Assembly: GCA_964459065.1 (NCBI GenBank)
Contig: CAYWMN010000028.1
Coordinates: 1 to 23,489 of the forward strand
DNA length: 23,489 nucleotides
Direction of reading: 5' to 3'
Origin: JAMCXS01 sp964459065
Lineage (GTDB): Bacteria; Acidobacteriota; Terriglobia; UBA7540
Positions 16,311-23,489 of this stretch are shown in pieces; the first letter of the stretch is position 1, and each line of letters begins with the position of its first letter. A program made the translations under genes and the position numbers. Under the pieces are notes generated by a model. The model was not told the origin of the DNA. It was given only the letters and a program-made list of their open reading frames with translations, and did not search any database.

Positions 16311-16472
16311 GGATGCTCCTGTCGTTTTGAACTCATGCAAATACTGAAAGACCGATTCAGGCTGATCGAAGCAATTCCCCTGCGGCTGCACGGCAGTGCA
16401 GGGCGCCACCACCTTGCTCGCCATAAGCAAAGGAGAAAACATGATCCATTGGGAAGAATTCCGACCCGCGGG
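16311..16472. other. Spacer upstream of purH
   Basis: These 162 bases hold the purH ribosome site. I found no convincing promoter and no ZTP or purine riboswitch core. A short TTGCT/AGCAA hairpin occurs on the minus strand near 16415-16432. Confidence 0.3.
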
Positions 16473-17027
16473 TTAATCTGCCTTCACAGCCGTAAACTTG
16501 ACCTTGCCATTTTCGACGACAACGGAATATTCAACCTTTTCGCACCCCAACTTTTCTTTGAGCTGCGACGTCTTTTCACGCAAAAACGTCCGAAACCTTG
16601 CAGGGTCAATCTCCTCAGCGTTCCCGCCCACGCGCCCCTTGGCCTCCTTCAGGGCGGTAAGAAGTTGATCGATTTTCTCCTGCTCGCGGTCAGGGTCTGA
16701 GCAGATCACCCTGGTCGGCACTCCCACAGCAGGCTCGGCCTGCGGGCGCCGCGGGGCAAAAGCGGTTCGGCCTTCTTCCTTGTCGCGAAGCCTTTTCCGC
16801 CAAAGTTCGTTGTGGACGGCAAACCGCTGGTGCAGCTGATTAAACCGAAAACGCTGCGCAACGTTCATTTTTGCCGGATCGTTGAACAATCTCTTGCACG
16901 CATGCTCCACGCTGTAGAGGCGGTCGTTAGGCGGGCGGGGCTTTCCGCCGTTGAAGTAGGTCTCAAACTCAATTCTGAGACGGCGAATATTCTCTTCGAG
17001 CTTGCTCAACTCTTCGTCTACCGTCAC
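16473..17027 (-). CDS. Conserved cytoplasmic protein with coiled-coil N-terminus
   Basis: This 184-residue hydrophilic protein has no signal peptide and no membrane segment. Residues 1-30 are a charged, heptad-like helix (EELSKLEENIRRLRIEFETY). A basic, aromatic region (about 30-90) includes FNQLHQRF and a W near residue 76. The C-terminal third is Lys/Glu-rich and ends in a beta-like VEYSVVVENGKVKFT segment. The pattern recalls the domain called MXAN_5187 C-terminal in deltaproteobacteria and Acidobacteria, but I hold this lightly. The start is GTG 17027 with GAGG about seven to nine bases upstream, and a TATAAT lies about 30 bases upstream. It precedes purH on the same strand. The function is unknown. 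Confidence 0.7.
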   Translation of the reverse strand: MTVDEELSKLEENIRRLRIEFETYFNGGKPRPPNDRLYSVEHACKRLFNDPAKMNVAQRFRFNQLHQRFAVHNELWRKRLRDKEEGRTAFAPRRPQAEPAVGVPTRVICSDPDREQEKIDQLLTALKEAKGRVGGNAEEIDPARFRTFLREKTSQLKEKLGCEKVEYSVVVENGKVKFTAVKAD

Positions 17028-17056
17028 CGAATAACCTCGCGCGGGATATCCAGGTC

Positions 17057-17087
17057 ATTATAACGCTTCACGGCCGTCGACTTCCAA
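17057..17087 (-). promoter_or_regulatory. Promoter of the 16473-17027 gene
   Basis: The minus strand has a perfect TATAAT at 17062-17057 and TTGGAA at 17087-17082, with a 19-base spacer that is slightly long. Transcription would start near 17050, about 23 bases before the GTG. Confidence 0.5.
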
Positions 17088-17148
17088 AGCAAAACAGCTC
17101 CCGGGCACGCAGCCCCGGCCTTTGCGCGGCACCCAGACTCTGACTTGG

Positions 17149-17178
17149 TTGACCCTCGGGCCTTTGTTATCTTATGTT
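17149..17178 (+). promoter_or_regulatory. Rightward promoter driving the structured leader and 17463 gene
   Basis: TTGACC (17149-17154), an 18-base spacer and TATGTT (17173-17178) form a good sigma-70-type promoter. Transcription would start near 17185, leaving a leader of about 278 bases before the ATG at 17463. Confidence 0.55.
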
Positions 17179-17184
17179 GAAATG

Positions 17185-17462
17185 GCGCGGGGCGGCAGCT
17201 TCATCCCGGAGGGTCCATGCCAGGCCCGAAGCGGCGCCCGGGAAGGAACAGAGCCCCGAAGGGGCGCGCCCCTTGCCCAATCTGGAGTTGCTTTGTGATG
17301 AAGCGCGGGCGCTTTCCGGCAACTCCAAGTTGTCTTGGGGCATCATTTGGATGTGGACGTTGCCGCGGGTTCCCCAAGTCATCATCCGCCCGGCTGAAGG
17401 CGCGGCAGCGCTCCGCCCTCACCGGGGTTGCGACTGGAATCGAGGAGGCCATAAAAGAATCA
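17185..17462 (+). ncRNA. Candidate structured 5' leader or small RNA
   Basis: This transcribed but apparently noncoding stretch holds several perfect inverted repeats. GCCCC-GAA-GGGGC is at 17253-17265. TGGAGTTGC (17283-17291) pairs with GCAACTCCA (17319-17327) and encloses AAGCG-CGGG-CGCTT (17301-17314). CTTGGGG (17334-17340) pairs with CCCCAAG (17372-17378) and encloses CATC-ATTTG-GATG (17341-17353). A competing hairpin joins CTCCAAG (17323-17329) to CTTGGGG (17334-17340) over a TTGT loop, using arms of both neighbours, so the folds exclude each other. I saw no cores of RNase P, tmRNA or known riboswitches. It could be a cis-regulatory leader, an independent small RNA, or chance in GC-rich sequence. 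Confidence 0.35.
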
Positions 17463-18278
17463 ATGGAACAACATACCGTGCGGGGACTTCGCAGAACCGA
17501 AATCGTGGCTGTTTTGCTAATGGCGATCATTGCGCTGGGAGCGGCCAGCGCTCAAGCGCGCAAAAAAGCAAAGCCCCATCCGGCTACGGGCTTGCCTGAT
17601 CACGTCAGCCGCCTTGCCAGCGGGCTTTTGGGCCAGGACCTTGAAGACTCACAAAGCCTGACCCAGCAAATTCAGAAGCTCGTGGTGGCGCATCTCGAGC
17701 AATGGATGGCAAATCGCTCGCCGAATGACGTTCAGGTGCGAAGGGAAATCGAGCGCGTATTCTCTAAACTGCGGTATCCGGCCACGGCCCAGGCCGCGGT
17801 TTTTGAGGCGCAGTGGAGAGGCGAGAATCTCATCGCCGCGGGCTACAGCCTTGGCTGGAGCAACATCTGGCGCAGGAATGTGGTGGTGTTGTTTGCCACC
17901 CGCAACGGCCATACACAAAAGGTGGCGCTCACCACCTTTGTGCCCCGCGCCGATCTTCATTACGTCCTTCTTCCGCCTTCGGCCGCAGGGGACTTTCGCT
18001 TCATCATCTATGGCTCGCGGCTGGGCATGAGCCAGCCGCGGCTGACGGCCGCCCTCTATTCATTTGATGGCACAACCTTGCGATCTTCCTGGGAAATCAA
18101 GGATTTGTATGATGGCCAGTTGTCGGTTCAAGGCAAAACACTGTTCGTCCGCTACCTGGACCGAAGTGAATATATCCGCCAGACGGCCGAAGGCCACTAC
18201 CCTCCCCGCCATGTCAGGACCTACACAATCACCCCGCAGGGACTGATGCTGGCAGGTGAGCACGAAGTCGCTTACTGA
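17463..18278 (+). CDS. Exported protein of unknown function
   Basis: This 271-residue protein has a signal peptide (about residues 9-31, with hydrophobic core EIVAVLLMAIIALGA and likely cleavage near ASAQA). A basic segment follows, then a helical part (about 45-100) and a mostly beta region rich in aromatic residues (about 105-270). I do not recognise the family. The ATG at 17463 was chosen because it puts the signal peptide at the N-terminus. GAGGAGG at 17442-17448 is strong but 14 bases away. An in-frame ATG at 17217 would add 82 low-complexity basic residues and destroy the signal peptide, so I reject it. The gene is preceded by an unusually long structured leader and converges on efp with 39 bases between stops. 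Confidence 0.7.
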   Translation: MEQHTVRGLRRTEIVAVLLMAIIALGAASAQARKKAKPHPATGLPDHVSRLASGLLGQDLEDSQSLTQQIQKLVVAHLEQWMANRSPNDVQVRREIERVFSKLRYPATAQAAVFEAQWRGENLIAAGYSLGWSNIWRRNVVVLFATRNGHTQKVALTTFVPRADLHYVLLPPSAAGDFRFIIYGSRLGMSQPRLTAALYSFDGTTLRSSWEIKDLYDGQLSVQGKTLFVRYLDRSEYIRQTAEGHYPPRHVRTYTITPQGLMLAGEHEVAY

Positions 18279-18317
18279 TCAAAAAGTTGAAGCTTGCGTG
18301 AGGCGGAAGCGCCGGCG

Positions 18318-18875
18318 TCAGTTGGACCGCGCCATGTAGCTGCCGTTGCTGGTGTCGATGCGGAGCACTTCGCCCTCATCGATGAACGGTGGAACCTGGA
18401 CGATCAATCCCGTTTCCATTTTGGCGGGTTTGGTAACGTTCGTCGCCGAGGCACCCTTGATGCCGGGCTCGGTTTCAACCACCTTGAGGTCCACCACCGC
18501 CGGGAGCGACACGTCGATCGGACGGCCCTCGAAGAAATCGACCTTCAAGATAACGTCCGGCATCATGAATTGCGCGCGATCGCCCACGACATCCTTGTGA
18601 AGGCTGAATTGCTCGTAAGACTCGGTATTCATGAAGTAAAAAAAGTCGCCGTCGGAATAGAGGAACTGCATCTCGGTTTGATCGATGATCGCCCGGTCAA
18701 TCGTGTCTTCCGAGCGGAACCGGTGATCCACCAGGGAGCCGGTCCGCAGGCTGCGCATCCGCGCCTGCACAAACGCGCGCAGGTTTCCAGGCGTGCGGTG
18801 CTCGGCTTTATGGATTGAAAAGAGTTCACCGTTGTGTTTAATAATCATACCGGGACGCAGATCGTTGGCATTCAT
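18318..18875 (-). CDS. efp: Translation elongation factor P
   Basis: This 185-residue factor binds ribosomes stalled at consecutive prolines and promotes peptide-bond formation. The length and three-barrel layout are normal: KOW-like domain I at about 1-64, and two OB domains at about 65-128 and 129-185. The C-terminal region contains the usual GIKGASATNVTKPAKMETG stretch. In the domain I loop the sequence is TPGNLRAF (28-35). The tip position that is Lys34 in Escherichia coli or Arg32 in Pseudomonas is Asn31 here, so neither beta-lysylation nor rhamnosylation at that position is possible. The ATG start gives the standard N-terminus. A strong promoter lies 63-100 bases upstream. Confidence 0.96.
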   Translation of the reverse strand: MNANDLRPGMIIKHNGELFSIHKAEHRTPGNLRAFVQARMRSLRTGSLVDHRFRSEDTIDRAIIDQTEMQFLYSDGDFFYFMNTESYEQFSLHKDVVGDRAQFMMPDVILKVDFFEGRPIDVSLPAVVDLKVVETEPGIKGASATNVTKPAKMETGLIVQVPPFIDEGEVLRIDTSNGSYMARSN

Positions 18876-18944
18876 GATGTTTTCTCGCTTGGTAATTAGG
18901 GCAGGCTTCGAGCCGTGGGACGAGCGCGAACAGACCCATGGGTT

Positions 18945-18974
18945 ATTCTAAGCGAACTGGTTAAGACCCGTCAA
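18945..18974 (-). promoter_or_regulatory. efp promoter
   Basis: The minus strand reads TTGACG (18974-18969), an 18-base spacer, then TAGAAT (18950-18945). Both hexamers match five of six consensus positions. Transcription would start near 18938, giving a leader of about 63 bases. Confidence 0.65.
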
Positions 18975-19100
18975 CGTCCGCGGCTCCAGCGCCAATCGCT
19001 CACCGGATTGTCCGGCTAAGCCGAGCGCAACCCCGGCCGTTTGCGCGGGGACAGAAGTCCGGTTGACCGGGAGCAGGCGTAAGGTCATCAGGAGGGCCTC

Positions 19101-21353
19101 ATGGACCGAAGAGCCTTTTTGGGTGTTTCGATGGGCGGCCTGGCCGCCACGGTAACCAATAAACAAAACGGTGGAAACGCCGGCCACGCGTCGAGAGCGG
19201 ACCTGGGGTTCTATGCGCCCGGGCAGGTCGACTCGCTTCCGGAGGCCTCGCTTGCACAAATCCAGCCACCCCGCCCCGACTGGCTGGTGGAACCCTTTGA
19301 ACATCCCACCACGATTTATCGCACCCCTCACCGGAGTGAAATCGCCCTGTCCAACGGCCTGATACGACGCAGGTGGCGGCTCCAGCCGAACGCCGCCACG
19401 GTGGGCTTTGACAACCTGATGACCACGGCCTCGATCCTGCGCGGCGTGAAACCGGAAGCCTACGTCGAACTCAACTGGCAGGAATTGGCAGTTGGGGGAC
19501 TCAAAGGGCAGCCCAATCACGCCTATCTAACTCCGGAATGGGTGGATCAAATGACGGCTGATCCGCGGGCATGGCGCTGCACCGGCTTCAAAACGGGCAA
19601 GACGGAGGCGCGGTTTGCCTGGAAACGGACGCGTTTTTCCGGCAATCAGCCGTGGCCTCCGCCCGGAGCGTCCTTGACTTTCCGTTATGAAATGCCTGAC
19701 AAGACGCTGGCGGGAGTTACCGTGTACGTCCATTACGAGATGTACGACGGAATTCCGCTCCTCGCCAAATGGCTCACCATTCATAACGGTTCCCGATCGC
19801 GCGTGCGATTGAATCGATTCACCAATGAAGTTTTGGCCGCCGTTGAATACGAATCTGCCGTCAGTTCCGGCCGATGGCACGATCCGAACATCCACGTGGA
19901 AAGTGATTACGAGTTCGGAGGCGGGATGAATTCGGGAACCTGCAACCACACCGTCCACTGGGTGCCTGACCCGGACTACACCACACAGGTGAATTACAAA
20001 TTGGAGACTCCTTGTTTGCTGCTGGTTCATCCGCCCCTGGGTCCGGACATGGATATTCTTCCCGGAAGGAGTTTTGAATCTTACCGCACCTATGAATTGG
20101 TGTATGACAGCACGGACCGGGAACGCAAAGGACTTGCCCTGCGGCGCATGTACCGGACCATCGCGCCCTGGGTGACGGAAAACCCGATCTTCATGCATGT
20201 CACCAGCGATCAGCCCGCGTACGTGAAAACCGCCATCGATCAAGCGGAAGAAGTCGGCTTTGAGATGGTGATTATTTCCTTCGGCAGCGGCTTCGATCCG
20301 GAAAATCAGGACCCCGGGTTTATCCGGGAAATGAAAAGCCTGGCGGACTACGCAAAACAGAAAGGGGTGGTCCTGGGGGGATACTCGTTGCTGGCCAGCC
20401 GGAATATCAGTCCTGAAGATGATGTGATCAACCCCAAGACCGGTACCATCAAGGGGGCAATCTTCGGATATTCGCCCTGTCTGGGCAGCCGGTGGGGAAT
20501 CGCCTACTTTCAAAAACTACGTTCGTTCTTTGAGAAAACCGGAATGGGAGTTCTGGAAAACGACGGGTCCTATCCCGGAGACGTTTGCGCCTCAACACAC
20601 CATCCAGGCCACCGGGGACTTGAGGATTCACAGTGGACGCAGTGGAAGGAGATTACCGATTTCTACCGCTGGTGCCGGGCGCGCGGTATTTATCTCAACG
20701 TTCCCGACTGGTACTTCCTGAACGGGTCCAATAAGACCGCAATGGGATACCGGGAAACCGACTGGTCGCTGCCGCGGGCGCAGCAGGTGATCATCGGCCG
20801 GCAAAACATCTTTGACGGCACCTGGAAAAAGACACCCAGTATGGGCTGGATGTTTGTTCCACTGGTCCAATACCATGGCGGCGGGGCCGCAGCCACCATC
20901 GAGCCGCTGCGGGAGCATCTCGGAACTTACGGGCAGATTCTGGCGCAGAATCTGGGCAGCGGAGTCCAGGCCGCCTATCGTGGTGAGCGGCTTTACGATG
21001 CGCAACAAACCAAAGCGCTTGTGAAAAAATGGGTCGATTTCTACAAGGCCCATCGCGCCATCCTGGAGTCAGACATCATCCACATCCGGCGGGCCGATGG
21101 CCGGGATCTCGATGCGCTGCTTCACGTTAATCCGCAACTACGGGAAAAAGGCCTTGCCCTGGTCTACAACCCGCTCGACGTCCAGGCGGTTCGGACCCTC
21201 ACCTTGCCGCTTTACTACACGGGAATCACCCGCACGGCCACCATTCGCGAGCGCGAAGGCGCGCGCCGCAAATACCCGCTGAACGGGAAATCGGAGGCTG
21301 AAGTGACGGTATCAATTCCTGCCAAGGGGCTGACCTGGCTCATCATTGAATGA
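19101..21353 (+). CDS. Tat-exported glycoside hydrolase, alpha-galactosidase-like
   Basis: This 750-residue protein starts with a twin-arginine motif (DRRAFLGVS, R3 and R4) and a short hydrophobic stretch, so export in folded form is likely. Residues about 60-350 are beta-rich, like the N-terminal supersandwich of clan GH-D enzymes. A TIM-barrel-like part covers about 370-650, and a small beta domain ends the protein. ENDGS with D488 fits a strand-4 nucleophile position. ETDW with D554, or PDW with D536, could supply the acid/base, but the canonical GH36 SGGGxR motif is not seen. The subfamily is therefore uncertain, and alpha-galactosidase or alpha-N-acetylgalactosaminidase are the best guesses. 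Start support is excellent: AGGAGGG at 19090-19096. The next gene begins 179 bases downstream. Confidence 0.6.
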   Translation: MDRRAFLGVSMGGLAATVTNKQNGGNAGHASRADLGFYAPGQVDSLPEASLAQIQPPRPDWLVEPFEHPTTIYRTPHRSEIALSNGLIRRRWRLQPNAATVGFDNLMTTASILRGVKPEAYVELNWQELAVGGLKGQPNHAYLTPEWVDQMTADPRAWRCTGFKTGKTEARFAWKRTRFSGNQPWPPPGASLTFRYEMPDKTLAGVTVYVHYEMYDGIPLLAKWLTIHNGSRSRVRLNRFTNEVLAAVEYESAVSSGRWHDPNIHVESDYEFGGGMNSGTCNHTVHWVPDPDYTTQVNYKLETPCLLLVHPPLGPDMDILPGRSFESYRTYELVYDSTDRERKGLALRRMYRTIAPWVTENPIFMHVTSDQPAYVKTAIDQAEEVGFEMVIISFGSGFDPENQDPGFIREMKSLADYAKQKGVVLGGYSLLASRNISPEDDVINPKTGTIKGAIFGYSPCLGSRWGIAYFQKLRSFFEKTGMGVLENDGSYPGDVCASTHHPGHRGLEDSQWTQWKEITDFYRWCRARGIYLNVPDWYFLNGSNKTAMGYRETDWSLPRAQQVIIGRQNIFDGTWKKTPSMGWMFVPLVQYHGGGAAATIEPLREHLGTYGQILAQNLGSGVQAAYRGERLYDAQQTKALVKKWVDFYKAHRAILESDIIHIRRADGRDLDALLHVNPQLREKGLALVYNPLDVQAVRTLTLPLYYTGITRTATIREREGARRKYPLNGKSEAEVTVSIPAKGLTWLIIE

Positions 21354-21532
21354 GCGGTTGTCCAGGCGCCCGCCCGCCAGGTGCCCGGCAGGGGGGCCGC
21401 CGTCCGGGACGAATTGGCTCCTTCCTCTCGTCTTTTGGGCCTGGGTCGCTTACTATGGCTAATGGAGGGGCTGGAGCATCCGGGGGTGTGAGCTGCCCGG
21501 CGGATGGCGGCTGATCCCATAAGGCAACTGGC
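21354..21532. other. Intergenic region before the HpnL-like gene
   Basis: These GC-rich 179 bases hold no strong promoter, ribosome site or terminator that I can support. An in-frame TGA at 21512-21514 bounds the start of the next gene. Confidence 0.3.
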
Positions 21533-22561
21533 TTGAGTGGACGAAAAAAACTCAAACTGATCGGCCTGCTGGCCGGCCTGGGTCTGTTTGCCCTGCTGAT
21601 CGCAGAAACGGGCCCCGGAACGATCGCGGCAAGAATCTCGGAAGTTGGGACGGGTTTCCTGCTTTTGATCCTGATTTTCGGTTTCCGGCACATTCTCCGG
21701 ACCATTGCCTGGTATTTCGCCATTGAGCCGGAGGAACGGCAGGTCAAGTTTTGGGACCTTTTCGGAATCCGGCTGGTAGGTGAAGCGGTTACGGACCTGA
21801 CCTTCCTGGGACCGCTGCTGGGAGAAACCGTCAAGGGCGTGACTTTGTCGCGCCGGATCTCCGCCGAGCACAGCGCTTCCTCGCTGGTGATTGAGAACCT
21901 CGCTTATAGCTCTGCCGCCGGCCTGGTCATCGCCTGCGGCGTGGTGCTTCTCGTATCAGAGTTTGCCACGCCCGGATCGGTGCAAACGGCGGGACTGGTG
22001 GTGTTGGTGATTCTTTTCTGCGCCGCCTGCACCCTGGGCCTGATTTTCAAGAAACGGTTCAAGGTGATCGGCAATCTGCTGGACAGCCTGAAAAGGTGGA
22101 AAATCGGCTGGGGAAGCAGACTGGAGGCCAAGCGGGACAGGATCGACCGGTTTGAGGAGACCGTTCACGATTTTTACGGTCGTCACAAAGCCGGGTCCGC
22201 ATTCATTCTGCTGCTGGAAATTACGGCCATCCTGACCGGAGTGATCGAAGCCTACATCATCTTGAGCCTGACCGTCCACCGCAGTTCGCTTCTGGCCGCT
22301 TTTATCATCGAGGCGGTGAACCGCGCGGTGAACCTTTTCTTTTCCTTCGTGCCGATGCGTGTGGGAGTTGACGAGGGAGGAACCGCGCTGGTAGTAAAAG
22401 CCGTGGGTTACAGTGCCTCGGAAGGAGTTTCTCTGGCGATTATCCGCAAGATCCGCACGTTGTTCTGGGTCGCGGTGGGACTGCTGCTGGCTACCCGGTA
22501 TTCGGTTTCCCTCAAAGGCCGCAGCGAAAAAGGGACGTCCCCGGTCCCGGTATCAAAATGA
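21533..22561 (+). CDS. HpnL-like / LPG-synthase-TM-fold membrane protein
   Basis: This 342-residue integral membrane protein has about eight hydrophobic segments and matches the UPF0104/lysylphosphatidylglycerol synthase transmembrane (flippase-like) family. The family includes AglD, the MprF flippase domain and the hopanoid-associated HpnL. Conserved-looking features are the FLGPLLGETVKG segment (about 85-96) and FFSFVPMRVGVDEGGTALV near residues 270-288. The only possible start after the in-frame TGA at 21512 is the TTG at 21533, because no ATG occurs early. Its TGA overlaps the ATG of the HpnK/ChbG-type deacetylase by four bases, so the two are translationally coupled. Lipid or lipid-linked substrate movement is inferred. 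The substrate is not known. Confidence 0.8.
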   Translation: MSGRKKLKLIGLLAGLGLFALLIAETGPGTIAARISEVGTGFLLLILIFGFRHILRTIAWYFAIEPEERQVKFWDLFGIRLVGEAVTDLTFLGPLLGETVKGVTLSRRISAEHSASSLVIENLAYSSAAGLVIACGVVLLVSEFATPGSVQTAGLVVLVILFCAACTLGLIFKKRFKVIGNLLDSLKRWKIGWGSRLEAKRDRIDRFEETVHDFYGRHKAGSAFILLLEITAILTGVIEAYIILSLTVHRSSLLAAFIIEAVNRAVNLFFSFVPMRVGVDEGGTALVVKAVGYSASEGVSLAIIRKIRTLFWVAVGLLLATRYSVSLKGRSEKGTSPVPVSK

Positions 22562-23489
22562 AAAAGCTTATCGTCAACGCGGATGACTTTGGGCTGACGG
22601 AAGGCGTCAACCGCGCCATTTTTGACGGCCACCGGCGCGGCATCATCACGAATGCCAGTCTGCTGGCCAATGGCAAGGCGTTTGAGGCCGCCGTGGAAGC
22701 GAGTCATGCGGCAGAGACCCTGGGAGTTGGAGTCCATCTGAACCTTACCGATGGCCCGCCGATTGCCACAGCCGAGACTGTCGCCTCGCTGCTTTCTGCC
22801 GGAGGAGTTTTTCCAGGGAGCCCTTTCGCCGTAGCCCGGCGGGTGATGCGGCGGGAGATTAAGCTTGATGAGGTTGAGCGCGAGTGGAGAAGCCAGATTA
22901 GCAGGATTGTTTCGGCGGGCGTCCCCGTCAGCCACCTGGACGGCCACAAGCACATCCACCTTTTGCCGCCGCTGTTCGATGTAGCCGTCAAACTTGCCGG
23001 TGAATTTAAGATTCCCTGCATCCGAACCACCCTGGAACCGCTGGCGGCGGGCTTGGGATTGTTCCGTCCGGGCGCCGGGCGCAAGCCGGGCGCGGCAAAG
23101 CAATTTGTGGTTGCGCGGGCGCTTTCCGGGCTGGCGGCCTGGCAAAAGAAGAAACTTGCCGACGCCCGATTGCGCTGGCCGGAACACTTTTACGGGCTCA
23201 GCCAGACAGGCTTTCTGAATGCCCGCAGCGTCGATCGAATTCTTCGCGGACTCGCGGAGGGCACAAGCGAGTTGATTTGCCATCCGGGATATCTTGACCG
23301 GGATCTGCTCGCGGCCCGCACCCGGCTGCTCTCGCAGCGCGAAACCGAACTGGCCGCTCTAACGCGGCCGGGCCTCAAAGCGCTTGTGGCAGAATTGGGT
23401 ATTGAATTAATTTCCTACAGGAACCTGGCTGCGGCCCGGCATGGAACCGAAGAGATGATAAAGGAAAGATCCCTCTCAGATCAGGGGGA
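22558..23489 (+). CDS. HpnK/ChbG (YdjC-fold) carbohydrate deacetylase, runs off window
   Basis: The frame is open for 310 codons to the window edge, so the C-terminus may be nearly complete. The YdjC fold is clear. NADDFG (7-12) supplies the catalytic and metal Asp pair, VGVHLNLTDG (57-66) supplies H60, and LDGHKHIH (127-134) supplies further metal histidines. ICHPGY lies near residue 241. Members remove N-acetyl groups: ChbG from diacetylchitobiose, and HpnK from N-acetylglucosaminyl bacteriohopanetetrol. The ATGA overlap with an HpnL-like membrane protein favours a lipid-linked or hopanoid substrate over chitobiose, but sequence alone does not settle it. No glycosyltransferase or radical SAM partner (HpnI, HpnJ) is visible before the window ends. 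Confidence 0.85.
   Translation, partial: MKKLIVNADDFGLTEGVNRAIFDGHRRGIITNASLLANGKAFEAAVEASHAAETLGVGVHLNLTDGPPIATAETVASLLSAGGVFPGSPFAVARRVMRREIKLDEVEREWRSQISRIVSAGVPVSHLDGHKHIHLLPPLFDVAVKLAGEFKIPCIRTTLEPLAAGLGLFRPGAGRKPGAAKQFVVARALSGLAAWQKKKLADARLRWPEHFYGLSQTGFLNARSVDRILRGLAEGTSELICHPGYLDRDLLAARTRLLSQRETELAALTRPGLKALVAELGIELISYRNLAAARHGTEEMIKERSLSDQG

Noticed and set aside
17217..17285. Possible SRP (4.5S) RNA because of a GGGAAGGAACAGAGCC segment
   Set aside because: Only a loose resemblance to the conserved GGAAGGAAGCAGCC loop. The flanking sequence does not form the long SRP helix with the asymmetric loop.
17174..17599. 141-codon plus-strand frame starting at the -10 region before the exported protein
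   Set aside because: Its start lies inside the promoter, its composition is low-complexity, and it overlaps the signal-peptide-bearing gene in another frame.
21455..21514. 19-codon plus-strand open frame before the HpnL-like gene
   Set aside because: Gly/Ala-rich and short, with no ribosome site. No regulatory codon run suggests a leader peptide.

Overview
The window looks like a chromosomal segment of an Acidobacteriota bacterium, probably from a metagenome assembly because it carries a run of exactly 100 Ns at 13435-13534. The assignment is an inference. It rests on a secreted VWFA-related protein of the type typical of Acidobacteria, futalosine-pathway menaquinone genes (mqnA, mqnC), folate-dependent trmFO, high GC, an EF-P with an Asn-tipped loop, and several conserved secreted proteins without known function. 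No rRNA, tRNA, CRISPR array, IS element or phage gene was seen.

Layout. 1-63 (-): the first 21 codons of a membrane or secreted protein, with a strong promoter and an OmpR-family-like operator. 457-1794 (+): an NCS1 (CodB-like) permease. 1994-6754 (+): a sugar nucleotidyltransferase overlapping a NahK-like sugar 1-kinase, then a secreted PIG-L deacetylase and a zinc-ribbon membrane protein. 6767-12362 (-): trmFO, xerC, mqnA, mqnC and galK, with a second promoter before mqnA. 12479-13434 (-): an SMP-30/gluconolactonase-like protein whose N-terminus is lost in the gap. 13550-14716 (+): the VWFA-related protein. 14757-17027 (-): a small cytoplasmic protein, then purH. 17463-18278 (+): an exported protein of unknown function behind a long, structured leader. 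18318-18875 (-): efp. 19101-23489 (+): a Tat-exported glycoside hydrolase, an HpnL-like flippase-fold membrane protein and an overlapping HpnK/ChbG-type deacetylase that runs off the end.

How the genes fit together. Most of the window is housekeeping: quinone, purine, tRNA modification, translation factor and chromosome dimer resolution. A second theme is sugar and amino-sugar handling. A predicted periplasmic glycosidase could release galactose-type sugars. GalK and the NahK-like kinase would make sugar 1-phosphates, and the nucleotidyltransferase would activate a 1-phosphate. Two separate deacetylases (PIG-L and YdjC/HpnK folds) act on N-acetylated sugars, the second possibly on a hopanoid head group. 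No anti-phage or other obviously new system was identified. The least explained stretches are the 17179-17462 leader with mutually exclusive hairpins, the operator at 172-188, and the unknown exported protein at 17463-18278.
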